Source of the DNA: CAYMUL01 sp964393605
GTDB taxonomy: Bacteria; Bacteroidota; Ignavibacteria; Ignavibacteriales; Ignavibacteriaceae
Reading direction: 5' to 3'
DNA: 64,000 nt
Assembly: GCA_964393605.1 (NCBI GenBank)
Contig: CAYMUL010000017.1
Span: forward strand, 3,158-67,157
Shown here: positions 1-8,330 of the stretch, one piece after another
How the letters are laid out: every line of letters begins with the position of its first letter
How positions within the stretch are numbered: the first letter of the stretch is position 1
The notes under the pieces: model-generated
Databases searched by the model: none
The model's input: only the letters and a program-made list of their open reading frames with translations
Told to the model about the DNA's origin: nothing
Program-made: the position numbers and the translations under genes

Positions 1-197
1 GAATATCTGCCAATTTCTTTTTCTTCGTTGACGAGTGTTGCAATTTCTTTTCCGAGAATATCATACACTTTTAACACAACTCTTCCACTCTTCGGTATTT
101 GATAGTTAATCGTCGTTACCGGATTAAATGGGTTGGGATAGTTCTGCTCAAGAGCGCAATCATTGATAATAACATCTCCAGGAATCCATTTTTGCAT
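1..197 (-). pseudogene. T9SS C-terminal sorting domain fragment (runs off window start)
   Basis: The reverse strand from an ATG at 197 reads MQKWIPGDVI, then a typical type IX sorting domain (QNYPNPFNPVT, KVYDILGKEIATLVNEEKE). The reading frame is still open at base 1, so the last residues lie outside the window. No signal peptide or mature domain precedes the sorting domain, and an in-frame TAG lies four codons upstream of the ATG. Such domains normally sit at the end of a long exported protein, so this is probably the remnant of a larger cargo gene whose body is lost or out of frame. A short independent ORF cannot be excluded. Confidence 0.5.
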
Positions 198-282
198 ATT
201 TTGATCCTATGCTATTCAATCGGATTCCGGCAATTGTGATTCTTGACTCGTGTTATCGCAACAGAAATATAGACCACCTCCT

Positions 283-1191
283 TTAATCAAATGTTAGTTG
301 CTTAATAATTGTGCCGTTAGTATCCATTATCCATAATCGGCCACTACTTTTGCGCGCATCGGTGAAAACGATATATTTTCCATCGGGCGACCAGTCGCCA
401 CTTTGTGAATAAAAATTTATCAATGCTCGAAAACCATTTCCAGATGTATCGATGACACAGACCCTTGTATTTACTTCCCCAAGGTATATATATGTGAAAA
501 GTATTAATTTGTTATCGGGTGAGTAGCGCGGATAATACTCAAATCCCTCATTATTGGATATTCTTCTTTCATTCATCCCACTGCTATCCATGATAAATAA
601 TTCACTTCCTATATTACTCTGAATAGCACGCCGATGAATGATATACTTTGAGTCGTTTGAGAAAGAAGGTGCTCTTAATTCTCCTACTTGAAGATTGCTG
701 GCTAATATATGTTTTTCATTTCCGCTTGTGTTCATCCGCAGAATGTGATTAAGTCCTGAAGGGCTCCATAAATCTGAATCAAAAATAATCCATTTATTAT
801 CCTTGCTCCATGATGGATAAAAATTATTACCGGTTTTTGTTAGCTGTGTTAATCCCGTACCATCCTTTTTAATTTTATAAATTTGTTTATTTGCAAAGTT
901 AGAAAACACAATCCATGTACCATCCGGCGACCAACATGGGCTGCCAAAGTATCCGTTAAGCAAAAGTATTTTATTACTCCCCGAGGTATCAATTAAATAT
1001 AATCCAGTTTTTCCATAAGTTGAATCGAGATGAAAATAGACGATAGTTTTTCCATCCGGCGACCAGGCAGGGTCTGAATCAATTATCAAAAGAGGGTCTG
1101 TTGGAATGATGGGACCTTCAGGTTCATTTAAATTATTACACGAGGATAATACCAAAACACAAATTAAGTAAATAAAAGTCTTCTTAAACAT
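283..1191 (-). CDS. TolB/PD40-type beta-propeller lipoprotein
   Basis: Predicted exported lipoprotein of 302 residues from the ATG at 1191 (MFKKTFIY...). That start gives a clean hydrophobic signal ending in the lipobox LSSC; a longer form from the ATG at 1242 has an AGGAAAG ribosome site but adds an unlikely N-terminus. The body contains repeated WSPDGK, WSKDNK, FSNDSK, YSPDNK and WSPDGK motifs, each followed by (Y/W)I(V/I)F strands. This is the PD40/WD40-like pattern of TolB-type six-bladed propellers. Such proteins usually bind peptides or partner proteins at the cell envelope; no catalytic residues are evident. Neighbouring genes are T9SS cargo, but this one lacks a sorting domain. Family assignment is good, specific function unknown. 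Confidence 0.8.
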   Translation of the reverse strand: MFKKTFIYLICVLVLSSCNNLNEPEGPIIPTDPLLIIDSDPAWSPDGKTIVYFHLDSTYGKTGLYLIDTSGSNKILLLNGYFGSPCWSPDGTWIVFSNFANKQIYKIKKDGTGLTQLTKTGNNFYPSWSKDNKWIIFDSDLWSPSGLNHILRMNTSGNEKHILASNLQVGELRAPSFSNDSKYIIHRRAIQSNIGSELFIMDSSGMNERRISNNEGFEYYPRYSPDNKLILFTYIYLGEVNTRVCVIDTSGNGFRALINFYSQSGDWSPDGKYIVFTDARKSSGRLWIMDTNGTIIKQLTFD

Positions 1192-1242
1192 GTTAAGAAA
1201 ACACCTTGCATCCAATAACGTGAGAAAATAATTTTTTTTCAT

Positions 1243-1661
1243 TTCTTTCCTACCACAAAGGAGATAAGTTAAAAAATAAATTTAATTGGTTTGCTAGAAG
1301 TAATTCTCGCTGGGGGGGGGTAAAATTAAGCCGTCCATGTCGTCCTCATTTGTAATTAAAAAGTTGTTGTTCCATTTGTTAATTAAAAAATACGAATTAC
1401 TTGGTTTGAGTTTAAGCAAAGAAAGAATTAAAGTCAAGAAATATTTTTCCGCATCAATCATCGTGCCGGAGTGAGAGAAAAAGATTTTTCAAATCATAAA
1501 GCAGAAGAAAATATTGTAGTTAATTTTATAAATTTTTTTCCTACGCAGAGAAAGATAAAGATTAAGAGTAAGAGTAAGAATAAGATTCTCTCTTCGGGAG
1601 ACAAATAAGATAATGAGAAAGATTAAAAGTTAGAACACTGATAACACTGATTGGCCTAGAT
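1243..1661. other. Gene-free stretch with G9 tract and purine-rich short repeats
   Basis: No convincing gene on either strand. It contains a run of nine G at 1312-1320, unusual in this AT-rich DNA, and a purine-rich tract near 1554-1600 built from imperfect AGTAAG/AATAAG hexamers. A small TCTC-TTCGG-GAGA hairpin lies next to it. On the minus strand this region is upstream of the following lipoprotein gene, so it may hold its promoter, but no clear element was recognised. Confidence 0.4.
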
Positions 1662-1687
1662 AAAAAAGGTCGAGCATTCGCCCGACC
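1662..1687 (-). terminator. Rho-independent terminator after the multihaem cytochrome gene
   Basis: On the minus strand GGTCGGGC-GAAT-GCTCGACC forms an 8-bp stem (one G-T pair) with a 4-base loop, followed directly by six T. It lies about 30 bases beyond the stop codon of the gene ending at 1719. The same hairpin recurs at 3703-3731. Confidence 0.85.
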
Positions 1688-1745
1688 TAATTATTAATTA
1701 TTAATTTTCAATTGTTAATTATTTTATCACCATGAGTTTCTTCAC
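1662..1745 (-). repeat. 84-bp repeat, copy 1: T9SS tail end plus terminator
   Basis: This segment matches 3706-3789 with 2 differences in 84 bases. It spans the last codons of the T9SS sorting domain (VKKLMVIK), the stop codon, the spacer and the terminator hairpin. The identity continues through non-coding sequence, so the copies arose by recent duplication or gene conversion and not by protein-level convergence. Confidence 0.85.
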
Positions 1746-3251
1746 TTCTGTGAAAACATTTTTTGTGTTCAGGTCTTTTGCGGTCATGCGATAAAAATAG
1801 ATACCGGATGCAAGTTTTAAGGAGTTTGTGTTCAACTCATAAGAATGATAACCCGCCGATAATTCCTTATTAACTAAAGTTGCAATTTTTTCGCCCGTAA
1901 CTCTAAAAAGTTCAAGAGTAACTTTTGAATTGCCCGGAATTTGATAATCGATCTTTGTTACAGGATTGAAAGGATTGGGGAAATTTTGTCCGAGTGCAAA
2001 TTTTTTCGGAAGTAATTCATCGTTTAGAGAAGTAACCGAAGCACCGATTAGGTTCCCTTCATAATGACATTTCGCGGCGCACGAAGTTGTTGTATTTGGT
2101 TTTTCAATGTTGTGCGGATACCAGCTTAATCCTTCATTATACTTTACTGCATAAGGACGAACACGGTTATTTTCTGTCCAGCGAAAAACATCATGAACAT
2201 CATTTCCTAAACCTGCCGAGCGACCAAAACCGGTTGCATGACAAGAAATGCAATCCACTGTTGTGTGCTGTGGATAGTGATTCGTAAGGTTGTGGCAATC
2301 TTTACAAACAACATCGCCTTCAAGTTGCCAATCATATTTTCTTCCCGGGTAAGAGTGAACATTATCATGACAATTTGCACATTTTAAAGTTTGATGTTTG
2401 GAACTCAACTGCGCCTCGTAAAATTGCGGGTGCCGTTTGATGTTCGTTCCTTTTGCTTTTGTATATGGAGAACTTAGAGTGATGAATCCCGATGCCGGCG
2501 GACGATAATATCCTACATGACAACTGCGGCAAACATCGTTGTTAGATTTTAAAGTTGTGGAGGAACGAAATTTATGCGATGCAACATTCGTTGTCCAATC
2601 CATAGACCATTCGGTCATCTTTCCTGCATTCGGAAAAGGACCTTCTCCATAAGTATGAAGACTATCCCATATTGAAAGTACATTGCCGGGATATGCTTGC
2701 ACAAGTTGCGATTCAAAATGACATGTTGCACAAGTGGAATGACAGCGGCTGCATGATTTATCATAATTCTCGCCGACCGGTTCTCCGTTCACGTTATGCA
2801 CTTTCGAAGTTGTTAATCTGAATATTTTATTATGATTAGTTGAATCGTACCCGGCAAAAGTTGAATGGCAACCGCTTTTGTTGCACGACATTGAAGCCGC
2901 AGTATAATAATTTCTTGTGCGTGGAGAGTTATCGTTGTTTAGTGTTGTATCGCTTTTCGAGAATCTCGCCCAGCTTCCGTAGTATTTTGTTAATGAGTGA
3001 TTATACAAGTTACTGGAATTTATATCGGTATGGCATTTCACGCACTCTAATGCGTGATGAATATTTTGGTTGTATTGCGTGGAGTCAACGTAGAGCGGAA
3101 TTATTTCAGTTCCCGATGAAGTTGTAATCTGCTTTTGAAGCGTGCTATTTGAATGACACTGATAACATTGTCCGTTACTTATTTGAGCTTGAGCAAAGCT
3201 ACAACAAAGGACAAAGATGATCAAAACAAATTTGATGTAAAGAATTTTCAT
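1719..3251 (-). CDS. T9SS-sorted multihaem c-type cytochrome
   Basis: Exported protein of 510 residues with an N-terminal signal peptide (hydrophobic segment to about residue 22, AQAQ). Eight canonical CxxCH haem-binding motifs are visible (starting near residues 29, 70, 167, 174, 241, 291, 316, 334), plus CX4CH near 123 and CX3CH near 391, so up to ten haems. Several extra His residues could serve as distal ligands. Residues 420-510 form a type IX sorting domain (QNFPNPFNPVT...GIYFYRM...KKLMVIK). The expected location is the cell surface or the medium, with a role in electron transfer. The start is supported by AGGATTAAA-ATG. No dedicated reductase or porin lies beside it. The family resembles cytochrome c3/c554-like multihaem proteins; substrate unknown. 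Confidence 0.88.
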   Translation of the reverse strand: MKILYIKFVLIIFVLCCSFAQAQISNGQCYQCHSNSTLQKQITTSSGTEIIPLYVDSTQYNQNIHHALECVKCHTDINSSNLYNHSLTKYYGSWARFSKSDTTLNNDNSPRTRNYYTAASMSCNKSGCHSTFAGYDSTNHNKIFRLTTSKVHNVNGEPVGENYDKSCSRCHSTCATCHFESQLVQAYPGNVLSIWDSLHTYGEGPFPNAGKMTEWSMDWTTNVASHKFRSSTTLKSNNDVCRSCHVGYYRPPASGFITLSSPYTKAKGTNIKRHPQFYEAQLSSKHQTLKCANCHDNVHSYPGRKYDWQLEGDVVCKDCHNLTNHYPQHTTVDCISCHATGFGRSAGLGNDVHDVFRWTENNRVRPYAVKYNEGLSWYPHNIEKPNTTTSCAAKCHYEGNLIGASVTSLNDELLPKKFALGQNFPNPFNPVTKIDYQIPGNSKVTLELFRVTGEKIATLVNKELSAGYHSYELNTNSLKLASGIYFYRMTAKDLNTKNVFTEVKKLMVIK

Positions 3252-3474
3252 TTTAATCCTAAATTATTTTTGATTAGTTATAATTATTAACTAACACCCA
3301 CCTTCGAATAAGCACATTCGGTTTTGATTATATTATGAAACCAGAGTTAAAATTTCATTCAAGAAAATCGTGTTTTATTTTTTTTCTGTCATGAATTTAT
3401 TTTTTAATCTCTGCTGTTAAGTTATGAATATTCGCCTCTTAAAGTCAAAGAAAATATAATTTATCAATAATCAA

Positions 3475-3537
3475 CAATTGATAATAGCCAAGCGTTGATG
3501 TAACGCTCTTGAAATGATCATCGTTGGTTATCAATTG
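3475..3537. repeat. Structured inverted-repeat element with inner hairpins
   Basis: An outer inverted repeat CAATTGATAA (3475-3484) pairs perfectly with TTATCAATTG (3528-3537), and CCAA (3488-3491) can extend the stem with TTGG (3524-3527). Inside are AGCGTT-GATGT-AACGCT (3491-3507) and the palindrome ATGATCAT (3514-3521). It sits in the 511-base gap between two minus-strand T9SS genes. The rest of that gap (3252-3474, 3538-3702) shows nothing recognisable. Confidence 0.55.
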
Positions 3538-3702
3538 TGAATTTTAACTTACAATTAACATCCATTCCTAATGAACAAATGCTCGCATTGCAAAACGAAA
3601 ACCAGATTTTAAAAATCATATTTACATTTTTTTTCAAAGAAAAACTTTTATCTATTTTATTTAATCGATGAAATAAAAAGAATGTATTGTGTCTGCCACA
3701 AT

Positions 3703-3731
3703 AAAAAAAAAGGTCGAGCATTCGCCCGACC
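3703..3731 (-). terminator. Rho-independent terminator after the GLUG-repeat gene
   Basis: Same hairpin as at 1662-1687 (GGTCGGGC-GAAT-GCTCGACC on the minus strand), here followed by nine T. It lies about 30 bases after the stop codon at 3763. Confidence 0.85.
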
Positions 3732-3789
3732 TAATTATTCATTATTAATTTTCAATTGTTAATTATTTTATCACCATTAGTTTCTTCAC
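3706..3789 (-). repeat. 84-bp repeat, copy 2: T9SS tail end plus terminator
   Basis: Partner of 1662-1745, 82 of 84 bases identical. It covers the codons for KKLMVIK, the stop, the AT-rich spacer and the terminator of the GLUG-repeat gene. Confidence 0.85.
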
Positions 3790-5472
3790 CGCGCGGTAAT
3801 CGTTTGCTACGAGTTCGTACAGATAAACTCCACCGGCAAGATAAGAAGCATCAAATTCAACTTCATAAACTCCGGATTCTTTTTCTTCATTCACCAACAT
3901 TGCAATTTCTTTTCCAAGTACATCATAAATTTTTAACGTAACCTTGCCGGACGCTGAAAGCTGATAACTGATTACTGTGTTTGGATTAAACGGGTTGGGA
4001 TAATTTTGCTCAAGCGCAAACTCTTTCGGATTTTCAATTTCCACAAGCACGATCGGACTGAAATCATATGAGCCATCATTATCAATTTGTTTTAACCGGT
4101 AAAAATATTTTCCGCTCGCAGTAATATTTTCATCAATAAAAAAATAATGCTTCGGTGAGTTGCTATTTCCATATCCGGTAACAAAACCAATTTTCTCCCA
4201 TTCGTTCGAACGCTGACCGCTGATTACTGATCGTTGTATATCAAATCCATAATTATCAACTTCAGTTGCTGTCTGCCATTCGAGAATAACATCACCATCA
4301 TTTACGTTTGCTATAAAGGAAGTAAGTTCAACTGGTAAAGGTGTTCCACCTGTATTTTGCCAATCTAAATGTGGATAACCGTCATTATATCCTGCATCCA
4401 TATTCCAAATAGAACTGCTCCAACTCGCATCGGTAAAAGTAGATTGTGTTTTCATTTGCGCTGTAGTTTTTCCGGTACCTCCCTCGCTTGAACCGAGACT
4501 TGAAGTTTCAGTATCCCAGAAAGAATTTGTGGTTGTTCCACTACTATTGTAACCGAGTAATCCGCCGACACTTGAAGATCCTGTTGCAGTGCCGGTGCTA
4601 AAACATTTATTAATTGTACCACTACTACTTTGTCCGACAAGTCCACCAGAGTTAGAACCTGAATTAGAAACATTCGCACGACTGTATGAATTTTCAATGC
4701 TTGCACTCAGCGCGCCGACAAGCCCGCCAACTACAATGGTTCCCGTTACCGATCCGGTAGAATAGCATTGACTAACCGAAGAAGAAGTTTCAAGTCCGCC
4801 AACCAAACCACCAACGTAATCTTTCCCCGATACATTATTGGTGATATGGTATGAATTAGAAATTGGGGAACCGTTTGCACATTTTCCCACTAATCCACCG
4901 GTATAAGAACCGCTTCCGCTTGTTCCGCCAGTTACCGTTGTTGTGCTGTAACAAGTACTTATTGTTGTTCCGGAAGACTCTCCTATTAAACCGCCGACAT
5001 AGCCATAGTACCCGCTAACAGAGCCGGTTGTATAACAACCCGTTACCGTTGAAGTTTGCGCATAACCGATTAGCCCGCCGACGGACGATTTGCAGTTTAG
5101 AGAAACTGACACGCCAAGATTTTCTATTGTAGCTCCATTTGTGTACCCGAAGAAACCCCAATAACCATTTGAAGCAACATCATCCATAGAAACGCCCGAA
5201 ACAAGATACCCCTGTCCGTTGTAAGATCCCGTGAACTTCGTAGTACTATTTCCTATTGGTGTCCATGTGCCTGTTACGCTTATGTTGTTCTCTTGTCTGA
5301 AGTAGCTTCCCCAATCGCCGGAGGTACCATAAAGTTCGTATAGATGGCTTGCCGTTGAAATTAAATAAGGACTTCCAGAAGTTCCACTTCCACCTCCGTA
5401 AGTTCCCGCGTAGATGATAAGATTCATTACGACAATAATTTGTAGTGTAAGAAAAGAAGTAGATTTTTTCAT
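3763..5472 (-). CDS. GLUG-repeat surface protein with T9SS sorting domain
   Basis: Start chosen at 5472 because GCAAGGAGCGAAA-ATG is a strong ribosome site and MKKSTSFLTLQIIVVMNLIIYA is a signal peptide; an in-frame extension to 5520 would bury it. The mature part has seven GLUG-type repeats with cores such as VGGLIG, TGGLVG and VGGLLG, each followed by a Cys/Tyr-Ser/Thr-Thr-Gly turn. This is a right-handed beta-helix pattern found in adhesins and IgA-protease-like surface proteins. A FWDTETS...GKTTAQMK segment typical of the end of GLUG domains follows. After a linker domain the last 90 residues are a T9SS sorting domain ending KKLMVIK. Likely a secreted or surface adhesin; ligand unknown. 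Confidence 0.88.
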   Translation of the reverse strand: MKKSTSFLTLQIIVVMNLIIYAGTYGGGSGTSGSPYLISTASHLYELYGTSGDWGSYFRQENNISVTGTWTPIGNSTTKFTGSYNGQGYLVSGVSMDDVASNGYWGFFGYTNGATIENLGVSVSLNCKSSVGGLIGYAQTSTVTGCYTTGSVSGYYGYVGGLIGESSGTTISTCYSTTTVTGGTSGSGSYTGGLVGKCANGSPISNSYHITNNVSGKDYVGGLVGGLETSSSVSQCYSTGSVTGTIVVGGLVGALSASIENSYSRANVSNSGSNSGGLVGQSSSGTINKCFSTGTATGSSSVGGLLGYNSSGTTTNSFWDTETSSLGSSEGGTGKTTAQMKTQSTFTDASWSSSIWNMDAGYNDGYPHLDWQNTGGTPLPVELTSFIANVNDGDVILEWQTATEVDNYGFDIQRSVISGQRSNEWEKIGFVTGYGNSNSPKHYFFIDENITASGKYFYRLKQIDNDGSYDFSPIVLVEIENPKEFALEQNYPNPFNPNTVISYQLSASGKVTLKIYDVLGKEIAMLVNEEKESGVYEVEFDASYLAGGVYLYELVANDYRAVKKLMVIK

Positions 5473-5557
5473 TTTCGCTCCTTGCTTAAGTTTGTAGAAT
5501 AAACGTATTTGTTGATACAAATGAAATAATGTATTAATACTAAAGCAAGAAAATGGA

Positions 5558-5579
5558 TTCCTAAAACAAGTTTTAGGAA
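5558..5579. promoter_or_regulatory. 22-bp perfect palindrome upstream of GLUG gene
   Basis: TTCCTAAAAC-AA-GTTTTAGGAA is a perfect inverted repeat. It lies 86 bases upstream of the GLUG-gene start and 18 bases beyond the stop codon of the AraC-type regulator gene. It could be an operator of the GLUG gene or a hairpin ending the regulator transcript. No T-tract follows on the minus strand, so an operator or RNA-structure role is somewhat more likely than intrinsic termination in that direction. Confidence 0.5.
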
Positions 5580-5596
5580 CTTTTTAGGGAGGAATT

Positions 5597-6748
5597 TTAA
5601 TTCTTCTGAATTTGTTTTTTAAATTCTTTTGGTGTTAAACCCGTTAGATCTTTAAAAGTCTTATAAAAATTGGACTTGGAATAGAATCCAACTCTACTGA
5701 AAATTTCATCAATGGTAATTGTCGAATCACCCTTCATTATTAACTTTTTCGCGGCACTAATTCTGTATTCATTTATCAAATGTTTGAAATTAACTCCATA
5801 CACGAAATTAATAACATTTGAAAGTTTGTGTGCCGGTATGTGCAATTTTAGTGAAAGTGTTTTTAACGAAAAGTTTGGATCTTGATACATATCCGTTTCA
5901 GATAAATATTTTTCGATTGAGTTTTTTATTGATTCATAATCAGTTTCTAAAAGTTTGTTATTAGATTTTTTTTGTTGCTGCTTCACTATCAACGCTAATC
6001 TGTATTGTAATCGGAGGTATAATTGTCTGTTCCCGATAAAACCGATAAACAATGCATAAAAAATCAGGATTGAATGTTCAACAATTTTTACCGAATTAAA
6101 ATCTAATTGAAAAGTAACCACAACAATTCCCAATACCAGTTCAAATAGGAAGGATGCAAAAACAAAATACTTTATAAACTTTATTAGGTTCAGTTCCAAC
6201 CCGGTTCCTCCGTTACCCGATGATTCTTGCTTGATTTGCGAAACAAGTTTAATTAATAAACCCCAGAAAACTAAAACTTGTAGATAATATGCAACCGAAA
6301 AAAAGATATTGTATTCCCAATAATTAAACGAATTCTGAATCCCAAAATTTATTGTACATTGCATATACTCAAGTTTCTCATGCTTTTCAAGGGGGAGATA
6401 AATAAATATTTGAAGCATTAAAACGAAAGCAGGAAGAATAAAATATTTTAAGTTAGTGGGGAAATCACTACTTGAGTTTTTAAAGGATAATTTTTTGAAG
6501 TGAAGATAGATTAACGGTGCGAAAGAGGTTAAAAAAGTATAGTAGAGCGGAAAGATAATTTCTACATAATCGAATAATTCATTGATGAATAAAAAATCCA
6601 TGACAGCATAAAGAATTATAATTCCCAAACTGATTTCCAGATAGGAAGTCGGTTCATCCTGGAATTTATCCATCGCACGAAAAAACAACAGAAGCATTGA
6701 AGCAACTGTTATTTGTAAAATTAAAATTACTTCCCCGAGGGAAATCAT
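5597..6748 (-). CDS. Membrane-bound AraC-family transcriptional regulator
   Basis: 383 residues. The first ~240 contain six to seven hydrophobic helices (for example ILILQITVASMLLLFF and YFILPAFVLMLQIFIYL) and no sensor domain I can name. The last ~100 residues are an AraC/XylS helix-turn-helix pair: FSLKTLSLKLHIPAHKLSNVIN, then VGFYSKSNFYKTFKDLTGLTP, the family's conserved second-helix signature. Such proteins are thought to sense a signal at or in the membrane and bind DNA from there. It sits directly upstream, same strand, of the GLUG-repeat surface gene with a palindrome between, so that gene is a plausible target (inference). Confidence 0.85.
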   Translation of the reverse strand: MISLGEVILILQITVASMLLLFFRAMDKFQDEPTSYLEISLGIIILYAVMDFLFINELFDYVEIIFPLYYTFLTSFAPLIYLHFKKLSFKNSSSDFPTNLKYFILPAFVLMLQIFIYLPLEKHEKLEYMQCTINFGIQNSFNYWEYNIFFSVAYYLQVLVFWGLLIKLVSQIKQESSGNGGTGLELNLIKFIKYFVFASFLFELVLGIVVVTFQLDFNSVKIVEHSILIFYALFIGFIGNRQLYLRLQYRLALIVKQQQKKSNNKLLETDYESIKNSIEKYLSETDMYQDPNFSLKTLSLKLHIPAHKLSNVINFVYGVNFKHLINEYRISAAKKLIMKGDSTITIDEIFSRVGFYSKSNFYKTFKDLTGLTPKEFKKQIQKN

Positions 6749-6818
6749 TGAGTTCTCATAAATTTATTATAAGCAAACAGAATAGTTCTGTCAAATATAA
6801 TATTTTATAATCAAAAAC

Positions 6819-8285
6819 TCATTTTAGAATTATCATTCGCTTCGTTTCAATTTTTCCATCGAAGTGTAATTGGTAAAAATATACACCGGAAGAGAATGGA
6901 GAATTTATTAATGAAAATTGATAATTATGGATGCCTTCTTGCTTCCATTCATTATCAATCAACGTCGCAACTTCTTTTCCAAGTACATCAAATATTTTTA
7001 ATACAACATTGCTTGAGGCTGAAAGCTGGTAACTAATTACTGTGTTTGGATTGAACGGATTGGGATAATTTTGAAAAAGTTCGAAGCCAAATTCAGTCTC
7101 TACTTTTTTTTTATGTTCGATATCTGTTGAAGATTTAGGAAAAGTAAATTCGAGTATGCGATCAATCGTTGCGCGCCACAAACCCCAGCTGTGTCCTTCC
7201 GGTAATTCAAGCCAATCGAATTCATATCCTTTACTATGCAAACTATCTCTAAAATTTCTCATGTTAGAAAAAAGAGATTCATAAGTTCCCCAAACCGAGC
7301 AGAAGCGAATATCTTTTTTAACTCCATTCACAATTAAATTATATGCTTCATATCCGTTCGGTTGAAATGCGCCCGAGTGCAATCCGCAGTTGCCGAAAAC
7401 ATCGGCGTGGTTGTAACTTATCAGCGCGGAAATGTTGGCGCCGTATGAATCGCCGAGCACCAATCGTTTCGAGGGTGATTTGATGGTGCGATAAATACTA
7501 TCGATAAACGGAACAAGTTCGTTGACAAAAAATAATCTGTAAGAATTTCTTTTTGAACCTGCGAATTCTTCGTTTCTGTTATTAGGTTTAACGAAAACGC
7601 CAATTACGTGTTGAATCTTTCCGCTGTCGATTAAATTATCAATCACGTTCACTGCGCTCGCGAGATCAACATATTCATATCCGTCTTGAAAATAAACCAC
7701 AGGATAATTTTGTGATGAAACCGAATATTCAGGCGGCAAATAAATTTTTAATTGGTAAGCGCTTGAAGTGTTTGTGCTGTAAATAGTTTTTGTTTCAACC
7801 GTGCCGTGTTGAATTGAATTATTGTAATTAATTTCCCATGGTTGAATGTAACCGGGCATAGCTAATTCGGAGTTCGGTCCGAAGCCGCCCAAAATAGTTT
7901 TTGAATTTAGCGGATCTAAAATCCAGTTACTACCGTTCACGATAAACTTATAATCAAGACGTGCGTTTATTTCAAATACTCGTGTGTAGTAAAATAAATT
8001 TGTTTGGCTAAGGTTCGTCATTTGTGTGTTGCTTGACCAGCCGTTAAAATCGCCGGCAACATTAACGTTTGTTGCGTTTCCTCTGTACACAAAATTTGCG
8101 GTTGTGTTTTCAACAAAAGGAAATTTGTTTGTGTTTGCCGCAATGAAACTATCCACAATTCCCTGCTTTGCAGACGCGGTTGCCGCCGCATTCACTTTAT
8201 TAATGAATGATTGAAACTGCGACTGCGCTTCCGTGGATTGTGAAAGAAATAACAGTATTAGAAACAGTACTTTTAATCTATTCAT
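6819..8285 (-). CDS. T9SS-secreted esterase with N-terminal CBM48-like domain
   Basis: Signal peptide (MNRLKVLFLILLFLSQSTEA). Residues ~60-145 form an early-set/CBM48-like domain (VNVAGDFNGWS, YKFIVNGSNWILDP). Residues ~155-375 are an esterase-D/enterochelin-esterase-type alpha/beta hydrolase with nucleophile motif LGDSYGAN and a late His in PEGHSWGLWR. The final ~90 residues are a T9SS sorting domain (QNYPNPFNPNT). The family includes feruloyl/acetyl-xylan esterases and siderophore esterases; the extracellular location and sugar-binding-like domain favour a carbohydrate ester substrate, but this is inference. The ribosome site is weak. Monocistronic, with small gaps on both sides. Confidence 0.85.
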   Translation of the reverse strand: MNRLKVLFLILLFLSQSTEAQSQFQSFINKVNAAATASAKQGIVDSFIAANTNKFPFVENTTANFVYRGNATNVNVAGDFNGWSSNTQMTNLSQTNLFYYTRVFEINARLDYKFIVNGSNWILDPLNSKTILGGFGPNSELAMPGYIQPWEINYNNSIQHGTVETKTIYSTNTSSAYQLKIYLPPEYSVSSQNYPVVYFQDGYEYVDLASAVNVIDNLIDSGKIQHVIGVFVKPNNRNEEFAGSKRNSYRLFFVNELVPFIDSIYRTIKSPSKRLVLGDSYGANISALISYNHADVFGNCGLHSGAFQPNGYEAYNLIVNGVKKDIRFCSVWGTYESLFSNMRNFRDSLHSKGYEFDWLELPEGHSWGLWRATIDRILEFTFPKSSTDIEHKKKVETEFGFELFQNYPNPFNPNTVISYQLSASSNVVLKIFDVLGKEVATLIDNEWKQEGIHNYQFSLINSPFSSGVYFYQLHFDGKIETKRMIILK

Positions 8286-8330
8286 AAAATTTTTTCAAAA
8301 TTTAAACAAGTGCAAATAAGATTTACGAAG

